DNA of 64,000 nt from Candidatus Hecatella orcuttiae (GCA_002011035.2 MTLY02000003.1:29194-93193), one strand, 5' to 3'; positions 42,804-52,118 are shown, counted from the first letter of the stretch. A program made the numbers and translations. Notes: a model not told the origin generated them from the letters alone.

Positions 42804-43002
42804 CCTCCTTCACCCAGCTTCCCGTATTAGGGTTGTTCATCACTTCCCGGAGGTAGGTTTCCCAGTCGACTTCCATGGCGGCCTGCCATTGTTTAAAGGT
42901 TTCCTTCAGGTTTCGGTAGGCTAAGCTGTGGCGGTCGCAGTAGGAGTCTTCAGGTAAAGCCTCTCTAGAACAGGCGGGGCATTTCCTCTCCGGTTTCTCC
43001 AC
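42769..43002 (-). CDS. Small conserved zinc-binding protein
   Basis: 77 residues. The N-terminus MEKPERKCPACSREALPEDS followed by YCDRH makes a probable zinc site (CxxC, CxxH). The rest is helical (FKQWQAAMEVDWETYLREV). Proteins with this head are found beside archaeal topA; here it follows topA by 5 bases and probably shares its message. Role unknown. Confidence 0.6.
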   Translation of the reverse strand: MEKPERKCPACSREALPEDSYCDRHSLAYRNLKETFKQWQAAMEVDWETYLREVMNNPNTGSWVKEVAAHVLQKKKS

Positions 43003-43007
43003 TCCCC

Positions 43008-45086
43008 TCAGCTCCTAGTTCTCTCAGCCTTGGAGGGACATTCGGGGTTGATGCAGAACTGGAAGGGCCTTCGGCCGGCTGTTTTGTAGACTATGATGGG
43101 CCAGTTGCAGGTTTTGCAGGTTTTCTCCGTGGGGGTAACGCTGCCTTTTTGGGGGAGAGGCAAAGCTTTGTTGCATTTCCCCGTGAAGAAATTGGTGCAT
43201 CCAATGAAGCGTTTCCCGGTTCTTCTGGACCTGAGAATTATGAGGCGGCCTGTTCCACACTGGGGGCAGGGTCCGATGATTCTCCTCCTGAGCATCTCCG
43301 CCCTGATGGCTTCCGACAGCTCCACGCCTAGGGCTTCTTCAACCCTCTTCAACTGGGCGAGGATGGGCTTAAGCTCTTGGACGGCTTCTCTGAGGACGCT
43401 TCCTCTCCTCTCCAAGCTCTGCTCGATCCTCTCCATTTTTTCCTCCAGCATTCTGGTTAACTCCACGGAGACGATGGACGGACAGTATCGGCCTAGGGAG
43501 TTGACCACGGCGAAGCCTAGGTCTGTGGCCACCATTCTTTCCTCCCTGATGTATCCTCTTTCATAGAGAGTTTCGATGATCTCAGCCCTCGTCGCCTTGG
43601 TTCCGAGGTTGTTTTCCTCCATGGCCCTGAGGAGGCTGGCTGGATTGTAGCGGGGAGGAGGCTCGGTGTGGTGGAGGAGGCCTTCCACCTTTCTCAGCAT
43701 GACTTCTTCCCCCACCTTCAAAGGCGGGAGGAGGACCTCTTCCGCTTCCAAGTAAGGCTTGTAGAAGACAGTCCACCCTTCTTCAACCATCCTCCGCCCG
43801 TAAAGGAAGAACCGGTAGTCTGCGCAGTTCACCGTGACCTTTGTGCTAAGCCGGAGGGAGGGCGCGCCGAAGGCGGCCATAAACCGTTTGGCGACGAGAT
43901 CGTAGATTTTAGCCTCATCGCCGGTTAAATCTCTTTCAGGCTTTTTTCCCGTGGGGTAGACAGCCGGATGGGCTGGGTCCTCCCTTTTCCCCTCCCTAGG
44001 CCTAAGCTCCTTGGCTGAGAGAAGTTTCCTTGCAAGTTTTTCGTAGGCTGGGTTTTCAGCCAGCCCCTCCAAGACGTTTCGGTAATCGATGGTGGGGGGC
44101 AGCTTCTGGCTGCTGGTTCTGGGGTAGGAGATCAAGGCTTCTAAGTAGAGTCTCTCCGCGATGTCCAAGGCTCTTCTTGGGGTGTAGCCGAAGAACCGGT
44201 AGGCTTCCCTTTGCAGCGTCCCCAAGTCGAAGGGTTCCGGGGGAGGCCTGCGGAATTCTTTTTCTTCCACGCCCACTATCTTCCCCGTCTTCCCGCTGCA
44301 TTTTTCCGCTATTTCCTCTGCTTCCCGCTGGCGGCTGATTTTTTCCCTTTCAAATTTAAGCTCGTACTCTTTTTCCCCTATTTGGGCGGAGGCTTTGATT
44401 TCCCAATAGGGTGTGGGGACGAAGCTTCGGATATCCCTCTCCCTCTCTACCACCAGTCGAAGGGTGGGCCCTTGCACTCGGCCGACGCTCAGGGTAACGT
44501 ACTTCTTCGAATGTTTGAGAGCGGAAAGAATGAGCGCCCGGGAGAGGTTGACGCCGTAAAGCCAGTCTACTTCATGACGGGTCTGACCGGCTTCAGCCAT
44601 TTCAAAGTCTAGGCGAGGCATGAGGTTCTGGTAGGCGTGGTTGAGCTCCCGAGGGGTGAGGGTGGAGAACTTCATCCTTTTGGCTTCCTTTTCTCGGCCG
44701 TGGCAGGTGTGTTTGAGGATGATGTAGCCGATGAGGCTGCCTTCCACATCGTAGTCCGCAGCGTTCACCAGCTCGTCGGAGTCCTTTCCCAGCTTTTCAA
44801 TGAGGTGGATGATGGCCTTGGTTCTCCCAGCTCCCCTTTCCACCTCGTAGCGGGGAGCCCATTTGAAGGTGAAGACAGGGTAAAAGTTCCGCCCTCCCAT
44901 CTGCTGGGTGACGGTGTAGAGGTGACCGGAAGCCGGGACCACCACCACTTTTCTGCCCGCCCTCTCCAGCTCGAAGTAGGGAATCTTGCTGAAAAGCTTC
45001 CTCTTCGGCTTCCCCTCAGCGAGGGCTGATGCTATGCGCTCCGCCGCGTCAGGTTTCTCGGCGATGACCAACGTGTAGTTTCCCAT
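43008..45086 (-). CDS. topA: DNA topoisomerase I (type IA)
   Basis: Relaxes negative supercoils. The TOPRIM domain at the N-terminus begins YTLVIAEKPDAAERIASALA, with ADYDVEGSLIGY supplying the Asp pair; the catalytic tyrosine is in LISYPRTSSQKLPPTIDYRN. C-terminal zinc ribbons are visible as CPQCGTGRLIILRSRRTGKR with GCTNFFTGKC, and CKTCNWPI with CINPECPS. Length of 692 and the two zinc ribbons fit the archaeal TopA subfamily rather than reverse gyrase. Confidence 0.93.
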   Translation of the reverse strand: MGNYTLVIAEKPDAAERIASALAEGKPKRKLFSKIPYFELERAGRKVVVVPASGHLYTVTQQMGGRNFYPVFTFKWAPRYEVERGAGRTKAIIHLIEKLGKDSDELVNAADYDVEGSLIGYIILKHTCHGREKEAKRMKFSTLTPRELNHAYQNLMPRLDFEMAEAGQTRHEVDWLYGVNLSRALILSALKHSKKYVTLSVGRVQGPTLRLVVERERDIRSFVPTPYWEIKASAQIGEKEYELKFEREKISRQREAEEIAEKCSGKTGKIVGVEEKEFRRPPPEPFDLGTLQREAYRFFGYTPRRALDIAERLYLEALISYPRTSSQKLPPTIDYRNVLEGLAENPAYEKLARKLLSAKELRPREGKREDPAHPAVYPTGKKPERDLTGDEAKIYDLVAKRFMAAFGAPSLRLSTKVTVNCADYRFFLYGRRMVEEGWTVFYKPYLEAEEVLLPPLKVGEEVMLRKVEGLLHHTEPPPRYNPASLLRAMEENNLGTKATRAEIIETLYERGYIREERMVATDLGFAVVNSLGRYCPSIVSVELTRMLEEKMERIEQSLERRGSVLREAVQELKPILAQLKRVEEALGVELSEAIRAEMLRRRIIGPCPQCGTGRLIILRSRRTGKRFIGCTNFFTGKCNKALPLPQKGSVTPTEKTCKTCNWPIIVYKTAGRRPFQFCINPECPSKAERTRS

Positions 45087-45230
45087 AAACCAAGCCGCCG
45101 ACTAAAAATTAAGCAAAGTCCCTAATAACATTTCCACGATGGATGAGAGCGGAAAAGCCCTAGGTTAGAGAAAGCTTATTCCTTTCCTCCGTATTTAAAT
45201 TTCTACGACGTCAAAAATCTGTCCTCGGCT

Positions 45231-46199
45231 TTGAACGGGAAAATAGATCAGGGGATGGCTGTGCGGAATACGAAGACCTCGGAAAGATTCATGCGCATGC
45301 GTCTGGTTACTCAGCGGGACTACGAAGAATTTGTGAAACTCCACGACCGCGTAACCGTTGAGCAGAGTGAGATTCCGATCGGGAAAAGCTGGAGGATCAG
45401 CCGGTATGAGCCGGATCGAGAATATAAGCCTGAGGGTACAACCGTCTGGAGTTTTCCGGACAGAGGCTGCTGGGCCACTCATGTAGGGAACTTTCGAGGT
45501 AACTTTTCACCCTTCATCCCCCGGAACCTCATTCTGAAATACACGGTGAAAGGCGACTGGGTGCTGGACCAGATGGTCGGCAGCGGAACAACCCTCGTAG
45601 AATGCAAACTTCTTCAGAGGAACGCCATAGGCGTAGACATCAATCCTGAAGCAATAATGGTTGCGCGGGATAGACTGAATTTCACTTGCAACTCCCCCTC
45701 CTCAGATTACGAGGAGCCGGTCATTCGAACATACGTGGGGGATGCGAGAAACTTAAACGAGGTTGCGGATGAAAGCATAGACCTGATAGTCACCCATCCA
45801 CCCTATGCCTACATCATAGGATACACCAGGAAAGGCTTGGAGGGGGACATTTCCCAGCTGAGCCTCCCCGACTACCTTAGGGCGATGAGGAAGATAGCGC
45901 AGGAGTCCCTGAGAGTGTTGAAAGGAGGGAAACACTGCAGCATCCTCATAGGGGACACCCGCAGACACGCGCACTATGTTCCCCTCGCCTTCCGGGTGAT
46001 GCAGAAGTTTTTAGAGGCAGGCTTTATCCTGAAAGAAGACATCGTAAAACTGCAACACAAAGTCTTAACAGACCGAGGGAAGTGGCGGAAAGCCTACTAT
46101 GACTTCTACAAGATCATGCATGAGCACATTTTCGTATTCCGGAAGCCCTCAAAAGAAGAGAAAACAACCAAGTTTAAGCTAAGCGCCAAGTGGTGGTGA
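45231..46199 (+). CDS. Solitary DNA methyltransferase (N4/N6, beta-class order)
   Basis: The SAM-binding motif (WVLDQMVGSGTTLVECKLLQ) precedes or is placed after a WSFPDRGCWATHVGNFRGNF segment as in N4/N6 methyltransferases of the COG0863/COG1041 group; the catalytic motif is THPPYAYIIGY (with Thr-His in place of Asp-x). Final part has GGKHCSILIGDTRRHAHYVP. TTG 45231 opens the frame; ATG 45255 is a good alternative. A TATA-like GTATTTAAATTT is at 45191. No restriction gene is adjacent, so it looks like an orphan methylase; an RNA substrate cannot be excluded. Confidence 0.72.
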   Translation: MNGKIDQGMAVRNTKTSERFMRMRLVTQRDYEEFVKLHDRVTVEQSEIPIGKSWRISRYEPDREYKPEGTTVWSFPDRGCWATHVGNFRGNFSPFIPRNLILKYTVKGDWVLDQMVGSGTTLVECKLLQRNAIGVDINPEAIMVARDRLNFTCNSPSSDYEEPVIRTYVGDARNLNEVADESIDLIVTHPPYAYIIGYTRKGLEGDISQLSLPDYLRAMRKIAQESLRVLKGGKHCSILIGDTRRHAHYVPLAFRVMQKFLEAGFILKEDIVKLQHKVLTDRGKWRKAYYDFYKIMHEHIFVFRKPSKEEKTTKFKLSAKWW

Positions 46200-46246
46200 C
46201 TCTCCTCGTCAGTCTGGGATCCGGGGAGGGTCCGAGTAACCTGCGG

Positions 46247-47506
46247 CTAGGTTTTCAGGGAGGCGAGGGGCAGAGCTCTCCCGTAGTTTTCTTCGATTCT
46301 CAGAAGCTCGTTCATCTTGGCAACTCTCTCTCCCCCCAGCACTCCCGCCTTGATGAGGGGGCAGCCGAAGGCAACAGCCAAATGGGCCAGATGGCCTTCG
46401 CAGGTCTCCCCTGAACGGTGGGATGCAATGGGGACGAGGCCTGAGCCTCGGGCGAGTTTGGCAGCTTCCAAGGCGTCACTCACCGTTCCCACTTGGTTGG
46501 GTTTGATGATGACGGCGGTGGCTGCCTTCAGCCTTATGCCCTCCTCCAGCTTTTCTCGGCTGGTTACGAAGAGGTCGTCTCCGCAGATGAGGCATCCTTT
46601 CGCCTTTTCGGTGAGCTCCGCGAAGCCTTGGAAGTCTTCCTCCTCTAAGGGGTCTTCCACGTAGGCTAGGCGGTATTCCTGAATCAACCGGAGAACATGG
46701 TCCATATGCTCTTCTCTCCCCAAGGTTCTCCTTTCGCTTTCATACCTGTAGACTTTCGATCTCGAGTCCCAGAAGGAGGAGGCCGCTACATCCAATCCAA
46801 CCCTAACCTTGACTCCCATTTCTCCGGAAACCTCCTCCGCAGCCTTAGAAACCGCTTCCAAAGCCTCCTCGTTTCCCAGCCTAGGCGCCCACGCGCCTTC
46901 ATCGCCTTTCCCCCGGGTGAAGCCGGGAGCTCTCTCCTCCAGCAGCTTCCCTAGGCGACGGTGAACTTGAAGGTTGGCTTCGTAGGCTTGGCGGAAGCTC
47001 CCACACCCTTCAGCCACCGTCAGATATTCCTGAAAGTCAGGAGCACCCTTACCCGCATGCTTGCCGCCTCCTAGGACGTTTCCCAGCGGGAGGGGCAGCC
47101 GAAGGTTCGAGGTTTCTCCCGCCAGCTGGGCGAAAAGGGGAACGCCGTGGGTGGAAGCGGCAGCCTGAGCGGAAGCCAAGGAGACAGCGTAGGCCGTGTT
47201 GCCTCCCAACCGGCTGAAGTTCTCCGTACCATCAATCTCGTGGAGGGTTTCGTCCACCAGCTTCTGATTGTCCGCGTCCAAGCCCACCAGCCGAGGTTCC
47301 ACCGTGCTTCGCAGCTTCTCCACAGCCTCCCTCACGCCTCCGGGAGGGAAGTAGGCAACCTCATACTTGCCTTTACTTTTTCCAGCCGGGGCGGAAGCCC
47401 GACCTGAGCCTCCTAAGGTTTTAACTTCAACCTCCACCGTTTCTTCTCCCCGGCTGTTGAAGATTATCCTCGCCTTCACGCTTTGGATGATGGTGAGGGT
47501 GGTCAA
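46247..47506 (-). CDS. eno: Enolase
   Basis: Converts 2-phosphoglycerate to phosphoenolpyruvate. Key segments: IFNSRGEETVEVEV at the start, GNVLGGGKHAGKGAPDFQEY, the metal ligands in GLDVAASSFWDSRSK, YVEDPLEEEDFQGF and CGDDLFVTS, and the base in IIKPNQVGTVSDAL. Length of 419 fits. It sits in the ribosomal/RNAP gene neighbourhood as in many archaea, 92 bases after rpoN. Confidence 0.95.
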   Translation of the reverse strand: MTTLTIIQSVKARIIFNSRGEETVEVEVKTLGGSGRASAPAGKSKGKYEVAYFPPGGVREAVEKLRSTVEPRLVGLDADNQKLVDETLHEIDGTENFSRLGGNTAYAVSLASAQAAASTHGVPLFAQLAGETSNLRLPLPLGNVLGGGKHAGKGAPDFQEYLTVAEGCGSFRQAYEANLQVHRRLGKLLEERAPGFTRGKGDEGAWAPRLGNEEALEAVSKAAEEVSGEMGVKVRVGLDVAASSFWDSRSKVYRYESERRTLGREEHMDHVLRLIQEYRLAYVEDPLEEEDFQGFAELTEKAKGCLICGDDLFVTSREKLEEGIRLKAATAVIIKPNQVGTVSDALEAAKLARGSGLVPIASHRSGETCEGHLAHLAVAFGCPLIKAGVLGGERVAKMNELLRIEENYGRALPLASLKT

Positions 47507-47561
47507 TGGAGCTTTCCTCCTACACTGGAGATACCGTTCACCTACCAGATCAGAGGTTTAG

Positions 47562-47580
47562 GGAGAAAAAATTTTTCCTC
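47562..47580 (-). terminator. Candidate terminator after the rps13-rpoN operon
   Basis: A near-palindromic A/T run (GGAGAAAAAATTTTTCCTC) just after rpoN and before eno. On the minus strand a run of six T's follows, as in archaeal intrinsic termination. It may separate the operon from enolase. Confidence 0.35.
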
Positions 47581-47597
47581 AAACCGGAGAGCTGTCA

Positions 47598-47807
47598 CTA
47601 CCGGCTGCCTTTGGTGAACTTTTTCGAGAACTCTAGGATTTCATCTAGGATGTCCAGATGGGAGAGAAGCATCCTGCGGCAGCAGTATCGTGTTACCCCC
47701 AGACTGTCGAGGACTTTCCCAGCGTCCTCTCCCCCATCCACCCGGCTTCGGAATTCCTCCCACTTGTCTCCGATAAGCCCGCCGCAGGTGAAACATCTCA
47801 CAGGCAC
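47598..47807 (-). CDS. rpoN: DNA-directed RNA polymerase subunit N (Rpb10)
   Basis: 69 residues with the invariant zinc-bundle motif: [17 protein letters not shown] and [12 protein letters not shown], giving CxxC and CC. The rest is a helix. Last gene of the ribosomal/RNAP operon; separated from rps9 by 89 bases. Confidence 0.95.
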   Translation of the reverse strand: MPVRCFTCGGLIGDKWEEFRSRVDGGEDAGKVLDSLGVTRYCCRRMLLSHLDILDEILEFSKKFTKGSR

Positions 47808-47896
47808 GATAACGGTTTCCAGCCTCCCCTTCGCTGCCTAGGGATCAGAGGCAGCTAAACTATTTAGACGTTACCTCCTCCTCGCAGCAACTTCCA

Positions 47897-48304
47897 CTAC
47901 CGGTATGATTTCTGCCTTCTCCTTCTAGCCCCTATCCCGCCGAACTTTTTCATCTCCTTCCTCCGGGCGTCTCCTGCCAGCATCGACCTATCTTGGGCGT
48001 AGAAGAGTTTCTTCAACTTGCTGCTTTTAAACCAGCTCAGAAGGCCTCGGGCAATGCTCATCCTCACCGCTTCAGCCTGCCCGAAAAAGCCTCCGCCTTT
48101 GACGGTGACGTCTATGTCCACCTGCTTCCAAGCGTCGCCGCTCAGGGTTAGGGGCTCTAAGATTTTCTCCCTAGCCACCTCAGGCTGGTAAAATTCCAGT
48201 GGAACCCCGTTTATCTTCACAATTCCCGTTCCCGGCCTAATCACAGTCTTAGCTATGGCTGTTTTCTTTTTCCCTACGGCGATTACAGGTTTTTTACCGG
48301 GCAT
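47897..48304 (-). CDS. rps9: Ribosomal protein S9
   Basis: 135 residues: KPVIAVGKKKTAIAKTVIRP, VDVTVKGGGFFGQAEAVRMS, the archaeal ARGLL segment, then the C-terminal SMLAGDARRKEMKKFGGIGA ending RRRRQKSYR, the conserved P-site-reaching tail. Follows rpl13 in the standard order. Confidence 0.96.
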   Translation of the reverse strand: MPGKKPVIAVGKKKTAIAKTVIRPGTGIVKINGVPLEFYQPEVAREKILEPLTLSGDAWKQVDIDVTVKGGGFFGQAEAVRMSIARGLLSWFKSSKLKKLFYAQDRSMLAGDARRKEMKKFGGIGARRRRQKSYR

Positions 48305-48317
48305 CCTATTTCACGCC

Positions 48318-48773
48318 TCACTTCCAGCCTAGTTCCCGGGAAATCTTCTCCAATGTCACCCAGCCGCATCGAAGCCTTTGAGCCGAAGCCTCCTCCACGG
48401 TGTGCATCTTTCTCCCCTCCGCCTCCTTTGGGAGGCCTATGTACACGCGGAGCCTTTTGAAGGCAGCTTTCCCCTTGGCGGTTTCCTTCGGAAGCATACC
48501 TCGAACCATCCTTCTCAGAATTCTGTCCGGCCGCCTCACATGTTTCGGGCCGTATTTGGGGTTGCCTCTCCCCACGACCTCCCTGTAAGCTTTGAACTCC
48601 TTGAGGCGGCTGTTCTTCCGCCCGGAAAGGACTGCCTTCTCCGCGTTGACGATGGAAATTTTTTCGCCTTTCAAAAGCCTTTTAGCCACCACGCTCGCCA
48701 GCCGGCCGGCGATGAGGCCTCGGGCGTCGATGACTGTAAAGTCTTCAGGTAGGGTTGTAGGCAATTTTATCAC
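48318..48773 (-). CDS. rpl13: Ribosomal protein L13
   Basis: 151 residues, with FTVIDARGLIAGRLASVVAK, EKAVLSGRKNSRLKEFK, GPKHVRRPDRILRRMVRGML and the closing LEKISRELGWK. Its start overlaps the end of rpl18e by 4 bases, showing translational coupling. Confidence 0.95.
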   Translation of the reverse strand: MIKLPTTLPEDFTVIDARGLIAGRLASVVAKRLLKGEKISIVNAEKAVLSGRKNSRLKEFKAYREVVGRGNPKYGPKHVRRPDRILRRMVRGMLPKETAKGKAAFKRLRVYIGLPKEAEGRKMHTVEEASAQRLRCGWVTLEKISRELGWK

Positions 48774-49129
48774 GCTAAGAGTTTCACTTTCTTCCCTTCA
48801 GGGTTGATGGAGAGCATTTCTTCCAGTTTTAAGCATTTGCCCCCAGCTTCCTCTATCTTTTTCCTAGCTTTGGCGGAGAAAGAGAAGGCCGCCACCGTCA
48901 CGGGATGCGTTAGAAGCCCGGCGCTGAGGGTTTTCCCCGGAACCACAACTTGGTCGCCGCGCTCTGTGTGCCTGTTTATGGTGCTGAGGTTCACGGCGAT
49001 TCTCCTCCGCTTGGCTTTCTCGAGGAGTTCAGCTACCCTCCTCCAAAGTTTCACCTTCCGCGCTCTAGCCTCCTTACGGAGAAGCCTAGTCAAGGCAGCT
49101 CTTTCAGGATTGACTTCAGCCTTCCTCAC
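48770..49129 (-). CDS. rpl18e: Ribosomal protein L18e
   Basis: 119 residues, archaeal/eukaryotic family (L18e/L15 fold): LLRKEARARKVKLWRRVAEL, NLSTINRHTERGDQVVVPGK and TLSAGLLTHPVTVAAFSFSA. Overlaps rpoD and rpl13 by 4 bases each. Confidence 0.95.
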   Translation of the reverse strand: MRKAEVNPERAALTRLLRKEARARKVKLWRRVAELLEKAKRRRIAVNLSTINRHTERGDQVVVPGKTLSAGLLTHPVTVAAFSFSAKARKKIEEAGGKCLKLEEMLSINPEGKKVKLLA

Positions 49130-49956
49130 GTTTGTTTTCCACCTTTGACGGCGAGCTTCTTGGTGACCTCTTCAGCCTTTTTCTTCAAAATCTCTGTTGC
49201 TTTGAATAGAACTTGCTTGGCAGACAGGCCTCCTACCGATTCTAGGTTGAAGATGAGGGTTGTATCATCCCAGGAAACATCCACGGCTGAGGGGTCTTGG
49301 GGGCATGCCTTCACACACTCGTAGCATAGGGTGCAGGAAACGGGGTCCACAACTACTATCACGTCTTTTTCAACTTGGAGGATGTTTTTAGGGCAGGCGT
49401 CAACGCACACCCGGCAGGCGTCGCATTTTTTGAGGTTGATCCTGATGTTAGGCATGTACTTGTAGGCGGCAACGGCGACCGGCTGCCATTTAGCGTGCTT
49501 TTTACCTGTTCCCAGCTTCGCGTAGGCTTCGAATTTAAGCTTTTGATTTACCTCCAGTTTGATGATGGGAATCTTGTCGGAAACAGGGCGAATGTGTGGG
49601 TCGTCGAACTTCAAGTCGCCTGAATACACCGTCTTCCGCCCGTCTAGGGCCTCTACTTCCAAGGTGGCCGTAGCCCGGCATCGGCTGCATCCCATTTCGC
49701 TTTTGCACTCGCATTCCTCGGGAAGAACGTAAGAGTCCAAGTCGGTGGTGAGGGGAATTAAGCCCAGCCTGTGAGCTATGGTCTCGTCATCCAAGGTTGA
49801 AGTGTTCTCGTAGAAGAAAACGTCCTCAATGGCCATGCAGGGGACTTCGCTTATCATGATACGCCTCAAGGCGTTGGCGAAGGCAGGGGAAGATTGGGAA
49901 AGGATGAAACGGACGCTGTTTCCTTCCGCCTCTAAAACTTTAACCTCCAAAGCCAT
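49126..49956 (-). CDS. rpoD: DNA-directed RNA polymerase subunit D (Rpb3) with two 4Fe-4S motifs
   Basis: 276 residues. The alpha-like N-terminal domain has NALRRIMISEVPCMAIEDV. Inserted in the C-terminal half is a ferredoxin-like domain with two complete cysteine sets: KCDACRVCVDACPKN and SCTLCYECVKACPQDPSA. These match 4Fe-4S motifs seen in many archaeal RpoD proteins. An additional CxxC pair (GCSRCRATATL) lies earlier. Iron-sulfur state may affect RNAP assembly. Confidence 0.95.
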   Translation of the reverse strand: MALEVKVLEAEGNSVRFILSQSSPAFANALRRIMISEVPCMAIEDVFFYENTSTLDDETIAHRLGLIPLTTDLDSYVLPEECECKSEMGCSRCRATATLEVEALDGRKTVYSGDLKFDDPHIRPVSDKIPIIKLEVNQKLKFEAYAKLGTGKKHAKWQPVAVAAYKYMPNIRINLKKCDACRVCVDACPKNILQVEKDVIVVVDPVSCTLCYECVKACPQDPSAVDVSWDDTTLIFNLESVGGLSAKQVLFKATEILKKKAEEVTKKLAVKGGKQT

Positions 49957-49962
49957 TCTCCC

Positions 49963-50370
49963 CTACACTCGCCGTCCTCTTCTTCCTCCCGGCCTTCGGG
50001 TTCCGTCATGAGGTATGGGGGTGGCATCTTCGATTCTCCCAATTTTCAAGCCTGACCTGGCGAGAGCGCGGATGGCCGGCTGAGCTCCAGGGCCGGGGGT
50101 TTTTTGGAAATGCCCTCCCGGCGCCCTAACTTTGATGTGGACGCCTACGAATCCCCTGTCCTTGGCCATTTGAGCGGCCTTGGACGCTGCCTGCATGGCA
50201 GCGTAGGGGGACGACTCCAGCCGGTCGGCTTTGACGAACATGCCTCCTGAGCATAGGGCTACAGTTTCAGCTCCTGAAATGTCGGTGATGTGGACGATGG
50301 TGTTGTTGTAGGAGCTGAAGATGTGGGCGATACCCCACTTGTCTTTTTCGCTCACGGATTTTTCCCCCAA
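49963..50370 (-). CDS. rps11: Ribosomal protein S11
   Basis: 135 residues: [20 protein letters not shown] then [19 protein letters not shown], with the C-terminal [21 protein letters not shown] of archaeal S11. Its start abuts the end of rps4. Confidence 0.96.
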   Translation of the reverse strand: MGEKSVSEKDKWGIAHIFSSYNNTIVHITDISGAETVALCSGGMFVKADRLESSPYAAMQAASKAAQMAKDRGFVGVHIKVRAPGGHFQKTPGPGAQPAIRALARSGLKIGRIEDATPIPHDGTRRPGGRRGRRV

Positions 50371-50892
50371 CTATTGGCCTAGGGTCTTCCTTACAGGGTG
50401 TTCCTCTTCCCTGAAGGGGCTGTCGGGGCTGAAGGAGAGCTGACCCTCCTCATCCCTTCGAACCATGTAACTGGGAGCTGTCACCTTTTTCTCTCCAACT
50501 TGAATGTGGCCGTGGGTGATAAACTGCCGGGCTTGGTGAAGAGATTTAGCTAAACCCTGCCTGAAGACCACGGTCTGAAGCCTCCGCTCTAGGATGTTCT
50601 CCACAACCAAGTCTAGGACGTCTTCCACGGTTCCCCCTTTCTCGATGAGGCCGAGCTTGTAGAGTTTCGAGAGTAGCTCTTCCTCCATTTTCGCCCGTTT
50701 CTCAGGGGGCATACCTAGAAGGGAGCGGGCGATGTTTCTGTACTTGGTGAGTTCCGTTTTGTGTTTCCAGAGTTCTCTCTTGTTTCTCAAACCGAAGAGG
50801 CCTAGCAGCTTTAGCTCCTCAGCTAAGACATCCGCCTGCCAAGGCTGCCTAGGGGATTCGTATCTCCTCCTAGGTTTTTTCGGATCCCCCAT
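50371..50892 (-). CDS. rps4: Ribosomal protein S4
   Basis: 173 residues: [16 protein letters not shown] N-terminus ([20 protein letters not shown]), [20 protein letters not shown] and the S4 RNA-binding domain [20 protein letters not shown] followed by [11 protein letters not shown]. The acidic tail ends [20 protein letters not shown]. Second gene of the operon. Confidence 0.95.
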   Translation of the reverse strand: MGDPKKPRRRYESPRQPWQADVLAEELKLLGLFGLRNKRELWKHKTELTKYRNIARSLLGMPPEKRAKMEEELLSKLYKLGLIEKGGTVEDVLDLVVENILERRLQTVVFRQGLAKSLHQARQFITHGHIQVGEKKVTAPSYMVRRDEEGQLSFSPDSPFREEEHPVRKTLGQ

Positions 50893-50912
50893 TTCTCTCT
50901 GCCTCTGAAGCC

Positions 50913-51380
50913 TTAAGCTGACTCACGGCGGGCTGCAGCCTTTCTGCTCACACCTATAGCTTTTCCTTTTCTCCCCGTCGTCCTGGTTTTCTGGCCTCTG
51001 ACCTTCAGTCCTAGGCTGTGGCGGAGGCCTTTCCAGCATTTTATCTCCTTCATGAAGTCTATGTCCATCCTTTCTCTCAAAGCCAGGTCAGACCCGTGAA
51101 GGTGTTTATCCGCCCCTGTTTCAGGGTCTTTTCTCCTGTTGTAGAGGAAGCTGGGAAGCCCAGCCTTTTCAGGGTTGTTGATGATATCCTCGATTTTCTG
51201 AACAGCTTCATCGCTGAGCTCTCCGACTCTAGCTTCAGGGTTAAGCTGAGCCGCCTTGACCACGGCCCTGGCGAGGTTTATGCCTAAGCCCCTAATTTTA
51301 GCTAGTCCGTAGGTTAGCTTTTTGGAACCTTCCACGTCGGTTCCGCAGATTCTTATGATATGCCTGAAACCTTCAGCCAA
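50913..51380 (-). CDS. rps13: Ribosomal protein S13
   Basis: 155 residues: [29 protein letters not shown] is the start (quoted in part: [20 protein letters not shown]), and the basic [20 protein letters not shown] is near the end. First gene of the operon S13-S4-S11-RpoD-L18e-L13-S9-RpoN, behind a TATA element about 40 bases upstream. Confidence 0.95.
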   Translation of the reverse strand: MAEGFRHIIRICGTDVEGSKKLTYGLAKIRGLGINLARAVVKAAQLNPEARVGELSDEAVQKIEDIINNPEKAGLPSFLYNRRKDPETGADKHLHGSDLALRERMDIDFMKEIKCWKGLRHSLGLKVRGQKTRTTGRKGKAIGVSRKAAARRESA

Positions 51381-51416
51381 GCTCGATCACGGCGTATGCA
51401 TTAAAAGATTTTGAGG

Positions 51417-51427
51417 TTAATATAAGG
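51417..51427 (-). promoter_or_regulatory. TATA-like promoter of the ribosomal/RNAP operon
   Basis: Reads CCTTATATTAA on the minus strand; the predicted start is about 15 bases before the rps13 ATG, a short leader as expected for archaeal ribosomal genes. Confidence 0.5.
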
Positions 51428-51550
51428 ATTTAGGCTAATCTCAATTAAAATAAGCGAAAGTTCACCGTAAACGTGGCTTGGAAGGCGGGCTGCAGCCTCC
51501 CGGCTTCAAGCAAAATAAGCCGGAAAGGGCTGTTAAAGACAGGGAAGAAG

Positions 51551-51700
51551 ATGATAGACCGAATTTGGCTGGTTCTACCGGAGCTAGGGTACATCAGGGT
51601 ATCCACGGTCTTAACCGTGACAGCCGCTTTCCTCATGGTGCTAAGTCTTCGGAGGAAGCCCTACGTGGCGTATGTGGTTCGGAAGCGGGAGTTTATCTAG
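51551..51700 (+). CDS. Possible small membrane protein
   Basis: 49 residues from ATG 51551 (the frame is open further upstream but with unlikely sequence). One transmembrane segment (VSTVLTVTAAFLMVLSL) with basic residues after it (RRKPYVAYVVRKREF). Codon use resembles neighbouring genes. No family recognised. Confidence 0.35.
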   Translation: MIDRIWLVLPELGYIRVSTVLTVTAAFLMVLSLRRKPYVAYVVRKREFI

Positions 51701-51888
51701 AATTTTTCAGGCTTCCCGTTTTTATGCTCCTTCGGCTTCGACAGCCAAACAGGTTCGTTAACCGTCTCTGAAGCGTTAAATGGTAAATTAACAGCGCGGC
51801 TCGCTGAAAATTATAACCTAAAGAAAAAGAGCTGGAAAAGGGTGGAAAAAAGAATGCTCGGCCCGAGGCATCGGGTTGCTTTGACAAG

Positions 51889-52053
51889 TTAAATTCTGCC
51901 CAGCTCTCCGGAGGATATCTTATCCACCAGTGTATTCCACTGTTCCGGGGTCAGTTTACACAGGTTTCCCTCTTCGCCTATTCGGACTTCTTTCTCATCG
52001 ACTTCTACGGTTGGACAGCAGCTGCCCTCTCCGCATAGGGTCACTATCTTCAC
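51889..52053 (-). CDS. 54-residue cysteine-motif protein
   Basis: A short frame from GTG 52053 behind GGAGGTGACAGA to TAA 51889. The N-terminus MKIVTLCGEGSCCPTVEVDE has a Cys-x4-Cys-Cys pattern, and LCKLTPEQWNTLVDKISSG follows. The cysteines suggest metal or redox binding. It is divergent from the Dps-like ferritin gene, with two palindromes between them, so the two may share regulation. Family not recognised. Confidence 0.6.
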   Translation of the reverse strand: MKIVTLCGEGSCCPTVEVDEKEVRIGEEGNLCKLTPEQWNTLVDKISSGELGRI

Positions 52054-52118
52054 ACTCTGTCACCTCCGATGATGTGTCTTATCTTCGAAAACTTAATCAT
52101 GATATTTATCCTTTTATT

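Larger units (their letters stand above)
51381..51888. other. 508-base stretch: ribosomal promoter and a possible small gene
   Basis: The left end carries the promoter for rps13; a short frame at 51551-51700 may be a gene. I see no structured RNA or repeat in the rest. Confidence 0.5.
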
